A stretch of DNA of 35,012 bases from Hyphomicrobiales bacterium (GTDB lineage: Bacteria; Pseudomonadota; Alphaproteobacteria; Rhizobiales; Xanthobacteraceae). The stretch lies in contig JAFAUQ010000078.1 in assembly GCA_019243195.1 (NCBI GenBank), forward strand, positions 1-35,012, written 5' to 3'. The translations under genes were made by a program, and so were the position numbers. Below, piece after piece: positions 22,426 through 32,931 of the stretch. Numbering within the stretch: the stretch's first letter is position 1; each line of letters opens with the position of its first letter. Below the pieces are notes generated by a model. The model saw only the letters and a program-made list of their open reading frames with translations, was not told the origin of the DNA and searched no databases.

Positions 22426-23994
22426 CTAAGCCAGGCCGGCGCGGCGAAAGCCTTCCAGATAGTGCTCGCGCTCGGCCTCCTCTTTGATCGGCATTTCGCG
22501 CGCGATCCAGGCAAGCGAGATATTGGGCTGCGCGCGGCGCAGTTCCTGCAACGCCACCTTGGCGACCTCGCCCTGCCCGGCGCTGCCGGCGGCGGCGGTG
22601 AGCACGCGGTGCGCGCCGACGAAATCGCCGCGCAGGCGGATTCCGTCGCGCGCAAGCCGCATCGCCGCGTCGTAGTTGCGGCCCACATATTGTGCGTACG
22701 CGGCGATGCCGCTGTAGACCGCCGAGAATGGGTCGCGCGGGCTCAGCCGCAGCGCGCGGGCCGCGGCTAGGCTCCCTTCTTCCCAGCGGCCGCAGTACGC
22801 GAGCGCGAGCCCGTGGTAGCCCTGGGCGAGCGAGAAGTTGGGGTTGAGGCGGAGCGCCGTCTCGAACTCGGCAAGCGAATCGTCGAACCGGCGCTTGAAC
22901 AAATAAACCGATCCGAGCGCGAAATGCGCCCAAGGGTCTTCGCCATCGGCGCGGATCGCCGTTTGCGCCGCCCGCTCGGCGATCGGCGCCATTGCTCCCA
23001 TGTCGGCCCATCCCATGTGACCGCCGAAGGTCTGGCTCGTCGCCAGAACGCCAAGCGCCTGGCCGTAGTTGGGATCGATGGCGACCGCTTTTTCGAGCAG
23101 GGCCTGCGCCACGACGTTGTCCTGCCGCGTCACGCGCCAATAGTGGGAGAGCGCCCGCATCACCAGATCCCACGCGTCCATGCTGTCCGGTGGCTTGCGG
23201 CGGGCGCGAAAATTTTCCGCGGCATAGAGCTGCGGTTCGATGGCGGCGACGATCGCCTCGGTGATTTCGTCCTGCACGGCGAACACGTCGGCGAGTTCGC
23301 GATCGTAGCGTTCCGCCCACAGATGGCTGCCGGTCGCCGCGTCGTTGAGCTGCGCGGTGATGCGCACCCGGTCGCCGCCCCGCCGCACGCTGCCTTCCAC
23401 CACGTAATTGACACCGAGTTCTTCGGCGACCTGTTTCATATGAACGGGTTTGTCTTTGTAGACGAACGAGGAGTTGCGCGCGATGACGAAGAACCACCGC
23501 AGCTTGGAGAGCGCCGTGATGATGTCCTCGCTGATGCCGTCGGAGAAATATTCCTGTCCCGGATCGCCGGTCATGTTGGTGAAGGGAAGCACGGCGATGG
23601 CGGGCCGGTCGGGAAGCGGCAGGGCCGAGCGCGGTTCGCGCCCCTCCTCGCGAACGACGGCGTGCGCCGGGTCGGCGGCGTCGGCGGCAATGTGAACGGT
23701 GCCGACGAAGCGCAGGCCCTTGCGCGCGACCGTCCGGATCAGCTTCTGCTCGTCGCCGCTGTCGCCGATCGCCTTGCGGGCGGCGTTGATGCGGCTCGTC
23801 AGGGTCGAGTCGGAAACGATGCGTCCGCCCCATACCGAGGCGATGAGATCGTCCTTGGTGACGACGCGATCCCGGTGCTCGATCAGGTGGACCAGGACGT
23901 CGAACACCTGCGGCTCGACGGCGACCTGCTCGCGGCCCCGCCGCAGCTCCCGCAGCTCGGTGTCAAGTGTATGATTATTAAATCGAAATTGCAC
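22426..23994 (-). CDS. Winged-helix regulator with TolB-like/adenylate-cyclase-type domain and TPRs
   Basis: A 522-residue protein. Residues about 1-98 form an OmpR/CadC-type DNA-binding winged helix (EPQVFDVLVHLIEHRDRVVT, then a SRINAARKAIGD recognition region). Residues about 130-255 are the TolB N-terminal-like domain often attached to such helices (IAVLPFTNMTGDPGQEYFSD, then ITALSKLRWFFVIARNSSF). The C-terminal half is a tetratricopeptide array. No membrane helix is visible, so it is a soluble regulator, unlike CadC. The start is GTG 23994. The cyclase catalytic domain seen in some relatives is absent. It is divergent from a LysR gene. Confidence 0.88.
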   Translation of the reverse strand: MQFRFNNHTLDTELRELRRGREQVAVEPQVFDVLVHLIEHRDRVVTKDDLIASVWGGRIVSDSTLTSRINAARKAIGDSGDEQKLIRTVARKGLRFVGTVHIAADAADPAHAVVREEGREPRSALPLPDRPAIAVLPFTNMTGDPGQEYFSDGISEDIITALSKLRWFFVIARNSSFVYKDKPVHMKQVAEELGVNYVVEGSVRRGGDRVRITAQLNDAATGSHLWAERYDRELADVFAVQDEITEAIVAAIEPQLYAAENFRARRKPPDSMDAWDLVMRALSHYWRVTRQDNVVAQALLEKAVAIDPNYGQALGVLATSQTFGGHMGWADMGAMAPIAERAAQTAIRADGEDPWAHFALGSVYLFKRRFDDSLAEFETALRLNPNFSLAQGYHGLALAYCGRWEEGSLAAARALRLSPRDPFSAVYSGIAAYAQYVGRNYDAAMRLARDGIRLRGDFVGAHRVLTAAAGSAGQGEVAKVALQELRRAQPNISLAWIAREMPIKEEAEREHYLEGFRRAGLA

Positions 23995-24149
23995 TTTTTC
24001 CGCCCCGGAGAGCCTCTCGCGGAATAATCAAGCCGTTCTCGGCGATAAATCAAGCTTTGGGCAAAGCCTTTGCCGAGCGCCCGGGCCATAACGCCGGCTC
24101 CGATCAAGCCTGTGCGGACCGTCGGCTGCGGCGATCCGAACGGGCAAAT

Positions 24150-25148
24150 ATGTCCGAATACGAGAACGAAATGGCCCGCCTGCCCTCGCTCGATACGCTT
24201 CGCGTGTTCTCGGTTGCCGCCCGGCACCTGAGCTTCACCAAGGCGGCTGACGAACTGCACCTCACCCAGAGCGCGATCAGCCATCGCGTGCGCGCGCTCG
24301 AGGAGGAACTCGGCATCATTTTGTTCAACCGCCTCACGCGCAGGCTGACCCTCACGCCGGCGGGACAGGCGCTGGCGCAACGGGTCGAGCGGGCGGTCGC
24401 CGACATCGCGCGTGCGATCGACGGTCTCGATGAGGACAGCGAGGAACGGCGCCTCACCGTCACGACCTTGCCGTCGGTCGCCTCGCGCTGGCTAATTCCG
24501 CGGCTGCCGCGTTTCCAGGCGCTCCACCCAGAGATCGAGCTGCAGGTGATTGCCGATCCTACGCCGCTCGACCTGCGTTCTGCTCGCATCGACGTGGCGA
24601 TCCGTTTCGGCGCCGGCGCCTATCCCGGCTGCGCCGTGACGATGCTCATGCCCGACCGCGTGTTTCCGGTGTGCGCGCCGCATCTGATCGCCCACCGCGG
24701 GCGGACGCGGACGATCGATCAAATGTTCGATCTGCCGCTGCTGCACGACTCCTCGACCGAAGGGGACGGAAGCGGATCGGATTGGCGCAGCTGGCTCGAT
24801 CATATCGGGCGCAGCGAGGTGAGCTGCGCCGGCGGCCAGCGCTTCAGCGATGCGCGCCTGCTGATCGATGCGGCGGCGCTCGGGCTGGGCGTGGCGCTCG
24901 TTCGTGCGAGCCTGGTCACGGATTTGCTCGCGGATGGGACGCTGGTCTGTCCGCTGCGGCTGAGCGCGCCCACTGCGTTCGCCTATTATCTGTTGGCGGT
25001 GCCCGAAGCCGAGACTTTGCCGAAGGTCACTGCCTTCCGCGCGTGGCTCAAGGACGAGGCGGCGGCTACGGCCGCAGCCGCGGATCTGCCCGATGCCCCG
25101 GCGCTGACAGGCGAACCATCGGCCGAGCAAGTCCGCTCGGCCGCATGA
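24150..25148 (+). CDS. LysR-family transcriptional regulator, GcvA-like
   Basis: A 332-residue regulator. The N-terminal helix-turn-helix (PSLDTLRVFSVAARHLSFTK, then a QSAISHRVRALEEELG recognition helix) is followed by a PBP2-type effector domain (VTTLPSVASRWLIPRLPRF, typical of GcvA-type members). ATG 24150 is used; an ATG at 24171 (MARLPS) would lose only seven residues. The frame is open to 24057 without conserved sequence. A 155-base gap separates it from the divergent winged-helix gene and probably holds both promoters. The Ala/Pro-rich C-terminus past residue 305 is an unusual extension. Confidence 0.9.
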   Translation: MSEYENEMARLPSLDTLRVFSVAARHLSFTKAADELHLTQSAISHRVRALEEELGIILFNRLTRRLTLTPAGQALAQRVERAVADIARAIDGLDEDSEERRLTVTTLPSVASRWLIPRLPRFQALHPEIELQVIADPTPLDLRSARIDVAIRFGAGAYPGCAVTMLMPDRVFPVCAPHLIAHRGRTRTIDQMFDLPLLHDSSTEGDGSGSDWRSWLDHIGRSEVSCAGGQRFSDARLLIDAAALGLGVALVRASLVTDLLADGTLVCPLRLSAPTAFAYYLLAVPEAETLPKVTAFRAWLKDEAAATAAAADLPDAPALTGEPSAEQVRSAA

Positions 25149-25166
25149 ACCGCCATTGCTTCGCAG

Positions 25167-25592
25167 CTACTCCGCGATCTGTTCGCCCGAACCGCCGAAC
25201 TCGGCTGGGAAATCCTTGAGCTTCGGCAGGCCGTCGCGCATCGGCAGTACGGTCTCGGCGTAGTTGACGTGCACGCCGGGACGGAACTCGACCGCCGGCA
25301 AGGTTGCGGCGAACACATCGATCAGTCCCAGCGGCGGGTGAACCGTCATCAGATGGCCGCCGCATTTGTTGCAGTATCGCCTGTGGCTCATCGGCGTCTT
25401 CGCAAACGTTGCGATATGCTCGGCGCCGGCCGTGATCTTGATCGCATCGGGCCGCCACAGCGTGAACGCGTTGACCGGTCCGCCGGACCACGAACGGCAC
25501 GAGCGGCAGTGGCAATAGCCCATGGCGGCGGGTTCGCCGACGGCTTCAATTCGAACGGCCTGACAGAAACATTCACCTTGATAAGTAGTCAT
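25167..25592 (-). CDS. GFA-family (glutathione-dependent formaldehyde-activating-like) protein
   Basis: A 141-residue zinc-binding protein of the GFA/CENP-V fold. Cysteines of the structural and active zinc sites are all present: GECFCQAV (C8, C10), CHCRSC (C27, C29, C32) and CNKCGG (C74, C77). Most members act on glutathione adducts or are uncharacterised; only a few are true S-hydroxymethylglutathione synthases, so the reaction is not assigned. ATG 25592 has GGAGAT at good spacing; a longer frame to 25631 is unsupported. It converges on the LysR gene with an 18-base gap. Confidence 0.88.
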   Translation of the reverse strand: MTTYQGECFCQAVRIEAVGEPAAMGYCHCRSCRSWSGGPVNAFTLWRPDAIKITAGAEHIATFAKTPMSHRRYCNKCGGHLMTVHPPLGLIDVFAATLPAVEFRPGVHVNYAETVLPMRDGLPKLKDFPAEFGGSGEQIAE

Positions 25593-25704
25593 CGGATTAT
25601 CTCCAGGTGAGAGATCATACATGAAGACCATAATGTGGCCGCCCGCGTGAGGCGGCGCAAACGAACGTTTTTCATGCTGCTCATGAGCAGGATTCGCGAG
25701 TAAC

Positions 25705-25794
25705 GCGCGCGATCTAATCGACCTGTTGGGTGACGAGTATCGCCGCTACAAGCGCCGCGTCTCCATGCTGGTGCCACGGCGCAAGTCGGCCTGA
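25705..25794 (+). pseudogene. C-terminal remnant of an isoprenylcysteine-methyltransferase-like membrane protein
   Basis: About 29 codons ending at TGA 25792-25794 read ARDLIDLLGDEYRRYKRR and VSMLVP. This is the typical end of ICMT/NnrU-type membrane methyltransferases (GEEYRAYRRRVPMLIP). No start or upstream membrane segments are present on the same frame. It is too short to function. Confidence 0.5.
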
Positions 25795-25816
25795 CGTCAC
25801 GGGCGGCGGGCCGTAG

Positions 25817-25850
25817 GGTGGGCTAAGGCCGCGCAGCGGCCGTGCCCACC
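25817..25850. repeat. Palindrome GGTGGGC...GCCCACC with inner GGCCGC/GCGGCC
   Basis: Seven-base ends (25817-25823 and 25844-25850) enclose GGCCGC-GCA-GCGGCC (25827-25841). It resembles the GGTGGGCAAAG...GTGCCCACC repeat common between Rhizobiales genes. It interrupts the frame of the VapC-like remnant. Confidence 0.75.
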
Positions 25851-25897
25851 GCTTCATTCAACAAATAACAAACGACATTGGTATCCAAGCAGATCAA
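25823..25897 (-). pseudogene. N-terminal remnant of a VapC-type PIN-domain toxin
   Basis: From a TTG at 25897 overlapping the antitoxin-like stop, the frame gives LICLDTNVVCYLLNEA and then runs into the palindrome and a stop. The Asp in LDTNVV is the first acidic residue of PIN nucleases. Only about 16 codons of toxin remain. Confidence 0.55.
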
Positions 25898-26037
25898 TCT
25901 TCAAAAACCTTGCGTGGAGAAGGAATAGGAGGTTGCTGCCTTCCCTCAGGCATGAAAGGTTCGTCGCGATATTCGTCAAGCTTGGCGAGCCAAGCCTTTA
26001 CGTCGAAGAGCTTGGCGGTTTTCATTTCCTCGGTCAT
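25894..26037 (-). pseudogene. VapB-like antitoxin with internal deletion
   Basis: A 47-codon frame starts MTEEMKTAKLF and continues DVKAWLAKLDEYRDEPFMPE and GRQQPPIPSPRKVFED. MKTAKLF is how AbrB/SpoVT-type VapB antitoxins begin, and the PFMPEGR-QPPIP tail resembles their toxin-binding C-terminus. The DNA-binding core of about 35 residues expected between them is missing in frame. It overlaps a VapC-like remnant in the usual order. It could still be translated as a short peptide; the ribosome-binding site is weak. Confidence 0.55.
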
Positions 26038-26112
26038 TACGATACGCTCGTGTAGTGCATATCAGCGGCATCTGTCACGTTTGCGTGCCCTTGGCAACGA
26101 AAACTCTGGCCG

Positions 26113-26153
26113 GTGTTTACTGGATGCGCCGCTTTCGCGGGGATGACGAAACC
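26113..26153. repeat. Short hairpin of the TTTACTGGATG-CGCTTTCGCG type
   Basis: The segment GTTTACTGGATGC, then CCGCTTTCGCGG, then GGATGACGA resembles a half-palindrome widespread in Bradyrhizobium-like genomes. On the minus strand it forms CCGC-GAAA-GCGG just after the Lon stop and may terminate that transcript. Confidence 0.6.
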
Positions 26154-26158
26154 GCGCC

Positions 26159-28555
<2,397 letters not shown>

Positions 28556-28577
28556 CAAATGGACTCCGGTCGAGGCT

Positions 28578-28979
28578 TCACGGGATTTTTTCGAGGCTGA
28601 TCACGAGGCACCCGTCTACGGCCGTGCGCCGCACGTTGCTGTAGCGTCCGGCGGGCAGTTCGACGTGGCGCTCGAAGCGCCCCTGCGGCAGCTCGAGCCG
28701 ATGGATGACCGCGTCGCGCAGCGCCGCCGGCGCGGCGCGCACGCCGATGACGGTGAGCCCGCCGTTGTCGATCGCGACTTCGACCGCATCGGTATTCACG
28801 CCGGGCAGCGCGACGATGACGAGAACCTCGCGCGTCGTCTCGAGCACGTCGGCGGGCGGCTCCCAGGCCGGCGCGCGCCGGCTCGGGTGCAGCCCGAACG
28901 CCTGGCGGTGCAGCCGCTCGGCCCGGGCCAGCATCTCGCAGGCCTCGGACCACATCCACACGTCACGCGCTGCCATCAT
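28578..28979 (-). CDS. Small heat-shock protein, Hsp20/alpha-crystallin family
   Basis: A 133-residue chaperone. The alpha-crystallin domain (about 40-133) shows WEPPADVLETTREVLVIVAL, PGV-TDAVEVAI-NGGLTVIG, RLELPQGRFERHVELP and VDGCLVISLEKIP. The protein ends right after the last beta strand, so the C-terminal I-x-I motif that links dimers into large oligomers is missing. It may form smaller assemblies or a specialised adaptor. It is the first gene of a pair with Lon, suggesting delivery of unfolded clients to the protease, which is inference. The start follows GGGGGCTCC. No clear heat-shock promoter was found. Confidence 0.88.
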   Translation of the reverse strand: MMAARDVWMWSEACEMLARAERLHRQAFGLHPSRRAPAWEPPADVLETTREVLVIVALPGVNTDAVEVAIDNGGLTVIGVRAAPAALRDAVIHRLELPQGRFERHVELPAGRYSNVRRTAVDGCLVISLEKIP

Positions 28980-29103
28980 GGAGCCCCCGTGTTGCCTTCA
29001 GGAGGCCGGCGTACCGACCTCGCGGGCCCCCTTGCGCAAATAGTTCGTTTGCCGCCCTTCGCAAGGCGGCTTGACAGGATGGCTTTGATAAACGGGGTTG
29101 GCT

Positions 29104-30207
29104 TTACGCGAGGCCGAGCAGCTTGGCGGCGTTGCCGCCCAGGATCGCGATCTTCTCGTCGTCGCTGAGCGTATTGGTCGCCAGCACGTGGTCGACCGGG
29201 TGCGCCTCCCAGGGGAACGGAATATCGCTACCGACGACGAGCTGGCTCACACCGACTTGCGCCGCCAAGTGGCGCAGCGCTTCGGGTGTGAACACGAGAG
29301 AATCGAAATAGAGCTGGTTGAGGTATTCGCTCGGCTTCTTTTTCAGCACGATGTCTTTGCTGCAGAACTTGTCGCCCACGACGCACGCGTGATCCGAGCG
29401 CCCGGCGTAGGAGGGGAGATAACCGCCGCCGTGCGCCGCGACAATCTTGAGGCCCGGGAAACGGTCGAGCGTTCCTTCGAAGATCAGGTGCTGGAGCGCG
29501 ATCGTGGTTTCGAGCGGATTGCCGATCAAGTTCCGCAGGAAACCGTTCCCGATGAGCAGCGGATCAAGCTCCGGTATCCCCACCGGATGGATGAAGAGAA
29601 CCGCGCCCAGCTCCTCGGCCTTTTGCCACACCGGATGGAACTTGGGATCGGAGAACGGAGCGCCGGCGACCGTTCCGCCGATGGCGGCGCCGCGCAACCC
29701 CTGTTTCTTGACGGCGGTCTCGAGCTCTTCCCGCGCGAGCTGCGGGTCCTGCAACGTGAGCGAGGCGAAGCCGGCAAAGCGGTCGTGGTGCGTGGCGACG
29801 AACTCCGCAAGCTTCTCGTTCTGGATCTGCACGATGTTCGCGGCGAGGTCGCGCTCGCGGCCGTACCAGTACGGATTGATCGACAACACTTCCATGTCGA
29901 TCGCCTGGGAATCCATCGCCTCGAGGCGGGTGTCGAGGTCGATGTAGAGGTCCTCGCCGCCGCGACCGCCCATGCCGATCCGGTTGCGGTCTTCGCCGAG
30001 CAGCGCGGTCGCTTTATGAAACAGGCAGTGTGAATGCACGTCGATCGTCTTGACCTGTTTGCCGTTAATGATGACCGGGCGGCGCGCGCTTGAGGCCGGC
30101 TGCGCGGTCGCCATCGCCGGCCAGCCGCAACCGCAGAACGCAATGCCGCTTGCGGCGGCGCCGCGCAGAAACTGCCGGCGCGTGTTGTGCATCTCTGTTT
30201 GCTTCAT
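29104..30207 (-). CDS. Amidohydrolase family (ACMSD-like TIM-barrel) metal hydrolase with Tat signal
   Basis: A 367-residue protein. The N-terminus NTRRQFLRGAAASG is a Tat signal, ending near ATAQ, so the enzyme is folded before export to the periplasm. Metal ligands visible are HSH (His58, His60) in TIDVHSH, a histidine in IVAAHGGGYLPS and Asp in VVGSDIPFPWE, the order of the ACMSD/amidohydrolase-2 family, which includes decarboxylases and hydrolases of aromatic acids. Export is unusual for this family. The product is unknown. It is divergent from an NMT1/THI5-type binding protein, 118 bases away, and may process what that importer takes up. Confidence 0.87.
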   Translation of the reverse strand: MKQTEMHNTRRQFLRGAAASGIAFCGCGWPAMATAQPASSARRPVIINGKQVKTIDVHSHCLFHKATALLGEDRNRIGMGGRGGEDLYIDLDTRLEAMDSQAIDMEVLSINPYWYGRERDLAANIVQIQNEKLAEFVATHHDRFAGFASLTLQDPQLAREELETAVKKQGLRGAAIGGTVAGAPFSDPKFHPVWQKAEELGAVLFIHPVGIPELDPLLIGNGFLRNLIGNPLETTIALQHLIFEGTLDRFPGLKIVAAHGGGYLPSYAGRSDHACVVGDKFCSKDIVLKKKPSEYLNQLYFDSLVFTPEALRHLAAQVGVSQLVVGSDIPFPWEAHPVDHVLATNTLSDDEKIAILGGNAAKLLGLA

Positions 30208-30325
30208 GGAAAACCCCGGCGGCCGGAACGATCGATACGACTTGAACAGCGTGATTTTCTCATGTCAATGGCGAGACGAAGGATGCCCGCTCACGTGAGC
30301 CTCTCTCGGAAGGAGTTCGACCGCG

Positions 30326-31345
30326 ATGAAATTCCAGCGACGAGACGTGTTGCGAAACGCGACGTTAGTTGTCTCCGGTCTCCTGGGGCTGATACGCCCG
30401 GCGCTCGCGCAAACCCCGAGCGAGGTGACCGTCAACGTATTCCCGGGCGGCTTCAATTGGGGGATCTACGTCGCCCAGGAGCGCGGCCTGTTCGAGAAGA
30501 ACGGCATCCGGGTGACGGTGCAGGCGACGCCCAGTTCGGTCGCGCAGATGACCGGGCTTTCCGAAGGCAAATTCGACATCGCCATGACCGCGGTCGATAA
30601 CATCGTCGCCTATGTAGAAGGTCAGGGCGAAGCCCCGATCGGTCCGCAGCCCGAGTTCTTCGCCTTCATGGGCAGCGACACCGGCTTCTTGAGCCTGGTC
30701 ACCGCGCCCGGCGTGAAAACAATCGCCGATCTCAAGGGCCGTACCCTCTCGGTCGATGCGCTCACCACCGGCTACGCCTTCGTGCTGTTCGACATTCTGC
30801 GGCGCAACGGGCTCAACGACGGCGACTACACCGTCGCCAAGGTCGGCGGCATGGTGCAGCGCTGGAACGCGTTGCACGAGCACAAACAGGACGGCACGAT
30901 GCTCTCGACGCCGTACAATATCATCGCAAAGGCGGATGGCTTCACCCAGCTAGCGACGGCCACCAAGGTGATCGGACCCTACCAGGGCAACGTCGCCGCG
31001 GCGCGGCGATCCTGGGCCGCCGCCAATAAGGACAAGGTGATCGCCTACATCCGCGCCTATGTCGAAGCGATCGAGTGGCTCTACGACCGGGTCAATCGCG
31101 ACGAGGCGGTGCGTATCCTGCGCAAGAACGTGCCGCAGATGTCCCAGGATCTCGCCGAGCGCAGCTACGACGAGTTGCTCGATCCCTACGACGGCTTTTT
31201 CCACCAAGGCCGCATCGACATGGCGGGACTGAAAACCGTGCTCGAGCTGCGCAGCCGCTACGGCAAGCCGACGAAATCTCTCGATGACCCTATGAAATAT
31301 TACGATCCGTCGTATCACGCCGCGGCGCTGGGCGGGCAGAAGTAA
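30326..31345 (+). CDS. ABC substrate-binding protein, NMT1/THI5-like
   Basis: A 339-residue periplasmic protein. A Tat-like signal (QRRDVLRNATLVVSGLLGLI) ends near ALAQ. The mature protein opens EVTVNVFPGGFNWGIYVAQE with the RGLFEKNGI segment of the SsuA/THI5 family. A strong AGGAG lies 9 bases before ATG 30326. No cognate permease or ATPase lies in this window beyond the branched-chain-type permease, which belongs to a different class, so it is an orphan here. Its ligand may be the substrate of the divergent amidohydrolase. Confidence 0.88.
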   Translation: MKFQRRDVLRNATLVVSGLLGLIRPALAQTPSEVTVNVFPGGFNWGIYVAQERGLFEKNGIRVTVQATPSSVAQMTGLSEGKFDIAMTAVDNIVAYVEGQGEAPIGPQPEFFAFMGSDTGFLSLVTAPGVKTIADLKGRTLSVDALTTGYAFVLFDILRRNGLNDGDYTVAKVGGMVQRWNALHEHKQDGTMLSTPYNIIAKADGFTQLATATKVIGPYQGNVAAARRSWAAANKDKVIAYIRAYVEAIEWLYDRVNRDEAVRILRKNVPQMSQDLAERSYDELLDPYDGFFHQGRIDMAGLKTVLELRSRYGKPTKSLDDPMKYYDPSYHAAALGGQK

Positions 31346-31364
31346 ATGCGAGCAACAAACTCGA

Positions 31365-31473
31365 CGTCATCCTGAGGAGCGCGCCGAAGGTGCGCGTCTC
31401 GAAGGATGGCAGCAGGCTCGGTGCGTGAGGCCACCCTTCGAGACGGCCGCTTAGCGGCCTCCTCTGGGTGACG
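31365..31473. repeat. Rhizobiales palindromic intergenic repeat (CGTCATCCTGAGGAGC type)
   Basis: The stretch starts CGTCATCCTGAGGAGC and ends with CTCTGGGTGACG, with inner complementary segments CTCGAAGGATGG and CCACCCTTCGAGACG. It matches from memory a palindrome found in many copies in Bradyrhizobium-like genomes. Confidence 0.85.
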
Positions 31474-31553
31474 ACGGTGGGTGGGCGCAGACTGAAGCTC
31501 TTGCCAGACCGGGGAAGCGCTTTAGACTTGAAACAAATCCCGGGAGATCGGTC

Positions 31554-32702
31554 ATGTTCGCACGTTTATGCCTCGCGCTCGTCGCCCTGCTCATCTCCAG
31601 TTACGGCGCCGGCGCGGCCGACCTTACCGTGGGATTCGTGACTTCGTTGAGCGGCCCGAGCGCCTCGATCGGCATCCCTTACGAAAAAGGTGTTCTCGCC
31701 GCCGAGGCTTACGCCGGGAAAGTCGGCGATACCAACATCAAGCTGATCCGCCTTGACGACGCGTCGGATCCATCGGCGGCAGCCCGCAACGCCCGCAAGC
31801 TCGTGCAGGAAGACCACGTCGACGTCCTGATCGGCACGGCGGGCACGCCCGGCACGGTGGCGATGGCCGTCATCGCGGCTGAAACCAAGACGCCGATCAT
31901 TTCGCTCACGCCGGCGAGCGCGCCGCAAAACCCGAACGGGCAATGGATGATCTCGATTCCGCAGCCCGTGCCGCTGATGATCGCCGCGGTAGTCGAACGC
32001 ATGAAGAAGGACAACGTGAAGCGGACTGCCTACATCGGGTTCAGCGACTCCTGGGGCGACCTCGTCTACAATGGCGTGACGAAGAGCGCGCCCGCACAGG
32101 GCATCGAGGTCGTCACCAACGAACGCTATGCACGTGCCGACACCTCGGTCGCCGGCCAGACCTTGAAAATAATCGCGGCGCATCCCGATGCGGTGATCAC
32201 CGGCGGTTCGGGAACGCCGGGCGCGCTGCCCTATCTCGCCCTTGCCGAACGCGGGTTTAAGGGCGGCCTCTACGGCACGCACGCGCTGATCAATCCCGAT
32301 TTCGTGCGCGTTGGCGGCGCCGCCGTCGAGGGCGTGATCGCCCCGACCGGCCCGGTGATCGTCGCGGAGCAACTACCCGACAGCAATCCGACCAAAAAGG
32401 TGTCGCTCGCGTTCCGCGACGTTTATCAGAAGGCCAACAACGCGCCGACCAGCGACGCCTTCTCGGCTTATTCCTTCGATGCCTGGCTGGTAATGCTTGA
32501 TACCGCCAAGCGCGCGATGGCAAAGGCGCCACCGGGGACCGAGGAGTTCCGCGTGGCGTTCAAGGATGCGATGGAAACGACGAAAGACGTCACCGGCACC
32601 CACGCGGTCTACAATTTCAAGCCGGGCGATTTCTTCGGGGTCGACGAGCGTGCGCGCGTTCTCGTCCAGCTGCAAAAAGGCAAATGGACGCTGCTGCCGT
32701 AA
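31554..32702 (+). CDS. Branched-chain amino acid ABC transporter substrate-binding protein (LivK-like)
   Basis: A 382-residue type I periplasmic binding protein. The signal peptide (MFARLCLALVALLISSYGAG) is followed by LTVGFVTSLSGPSASIGIPY, DDASDPSAAARNARKLV and DVLIGTAGTPGTVAMA, as in Leu/Ile/Val and aromatic-acid binders. The start has GGGAGATC upstream. It precedes a fused permease but is separated from it by about 230 bases of repeat. ATPase genes of the importer would lie beyond the right edge. Ligand is unknown; many such proteins in soil bacteria bind benzoates or hydroxycinnamates instead of amino acids. Confidence 0.9.
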   Translation: MFARLCLALVALLISSYGAGAADLTVGFVTSLSGPSASIGIPYEKGVLAAEAYAGKVGDTNIKLIRLDDASDPSAAARNARKLVQEDHVDVLIGTAGTPGTVAMAVIAAETKTPIISLTPASAPQNPNGQWMISIPQPVPLMIAAVVERMKKDNVKRTAYIGFSDSWGDLVYNGVTKSAPAQGIEVVTNERYARADTSVAGQTLKIIAAHPDAVITGGSGTPGALPYLALAERGFKGGLYGTHALINPDFVRVGGAAVEGVIAPTGPVIVAEQLPDSNPTKKVSLAFRDVYQKANNAPTSDAFSAYSFDAWLVMLDTAKRAMAKAPPGTEEFRVAFKDAMETTKDVTGTHAVYNFKPGDFFGVDERARVLVQLQKGKWTLLP

Positions 32703-32740
32703 AGACCGTCTCATCGGGATTCGATTGAGTAATCCCTGAT

Positions 32741-32931
32741 GGTCATTCCGGGGCCCGAGCGAAGCCAGGGAGCCCGGAACCCATGAACACTGGGCGAGCA
32801 GGGTTCGACGGTCCGGTGTGCATGGATTCCGGGCATAGGCCGCCTCCGGCGGCCGTCCTTAGTGTTAAAAAACGCCGACGCGAAGCGTCGGCTACGGATA
32901 CGCGGCGCCCCGGAACGACGGTGGGCGCGCC
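32741..32931. repeat. Rhizobiales palindromic repeat (GGTCATTCCGGGGC type) before the permease
   Basis: GGTCATTCCGGGGCCCGAG at the left pairs with GCCCCGGAACGACGG at the right. An inner hairpin GCCGACGCGAAGCGTCGGC lies at about 32874-32892. The right end stops about 10 bases before the permease start codon, so the ribosome-binding site lies at the repeat edge. Confidence 0.8.

Noticed and set aside
22813-24027. A 404-codon plus-strand frame opposite the winged-helix regulator
   Set aside because: Antisense shadow of a gene with clear domains; no motif or ribosome-binding site of its own.
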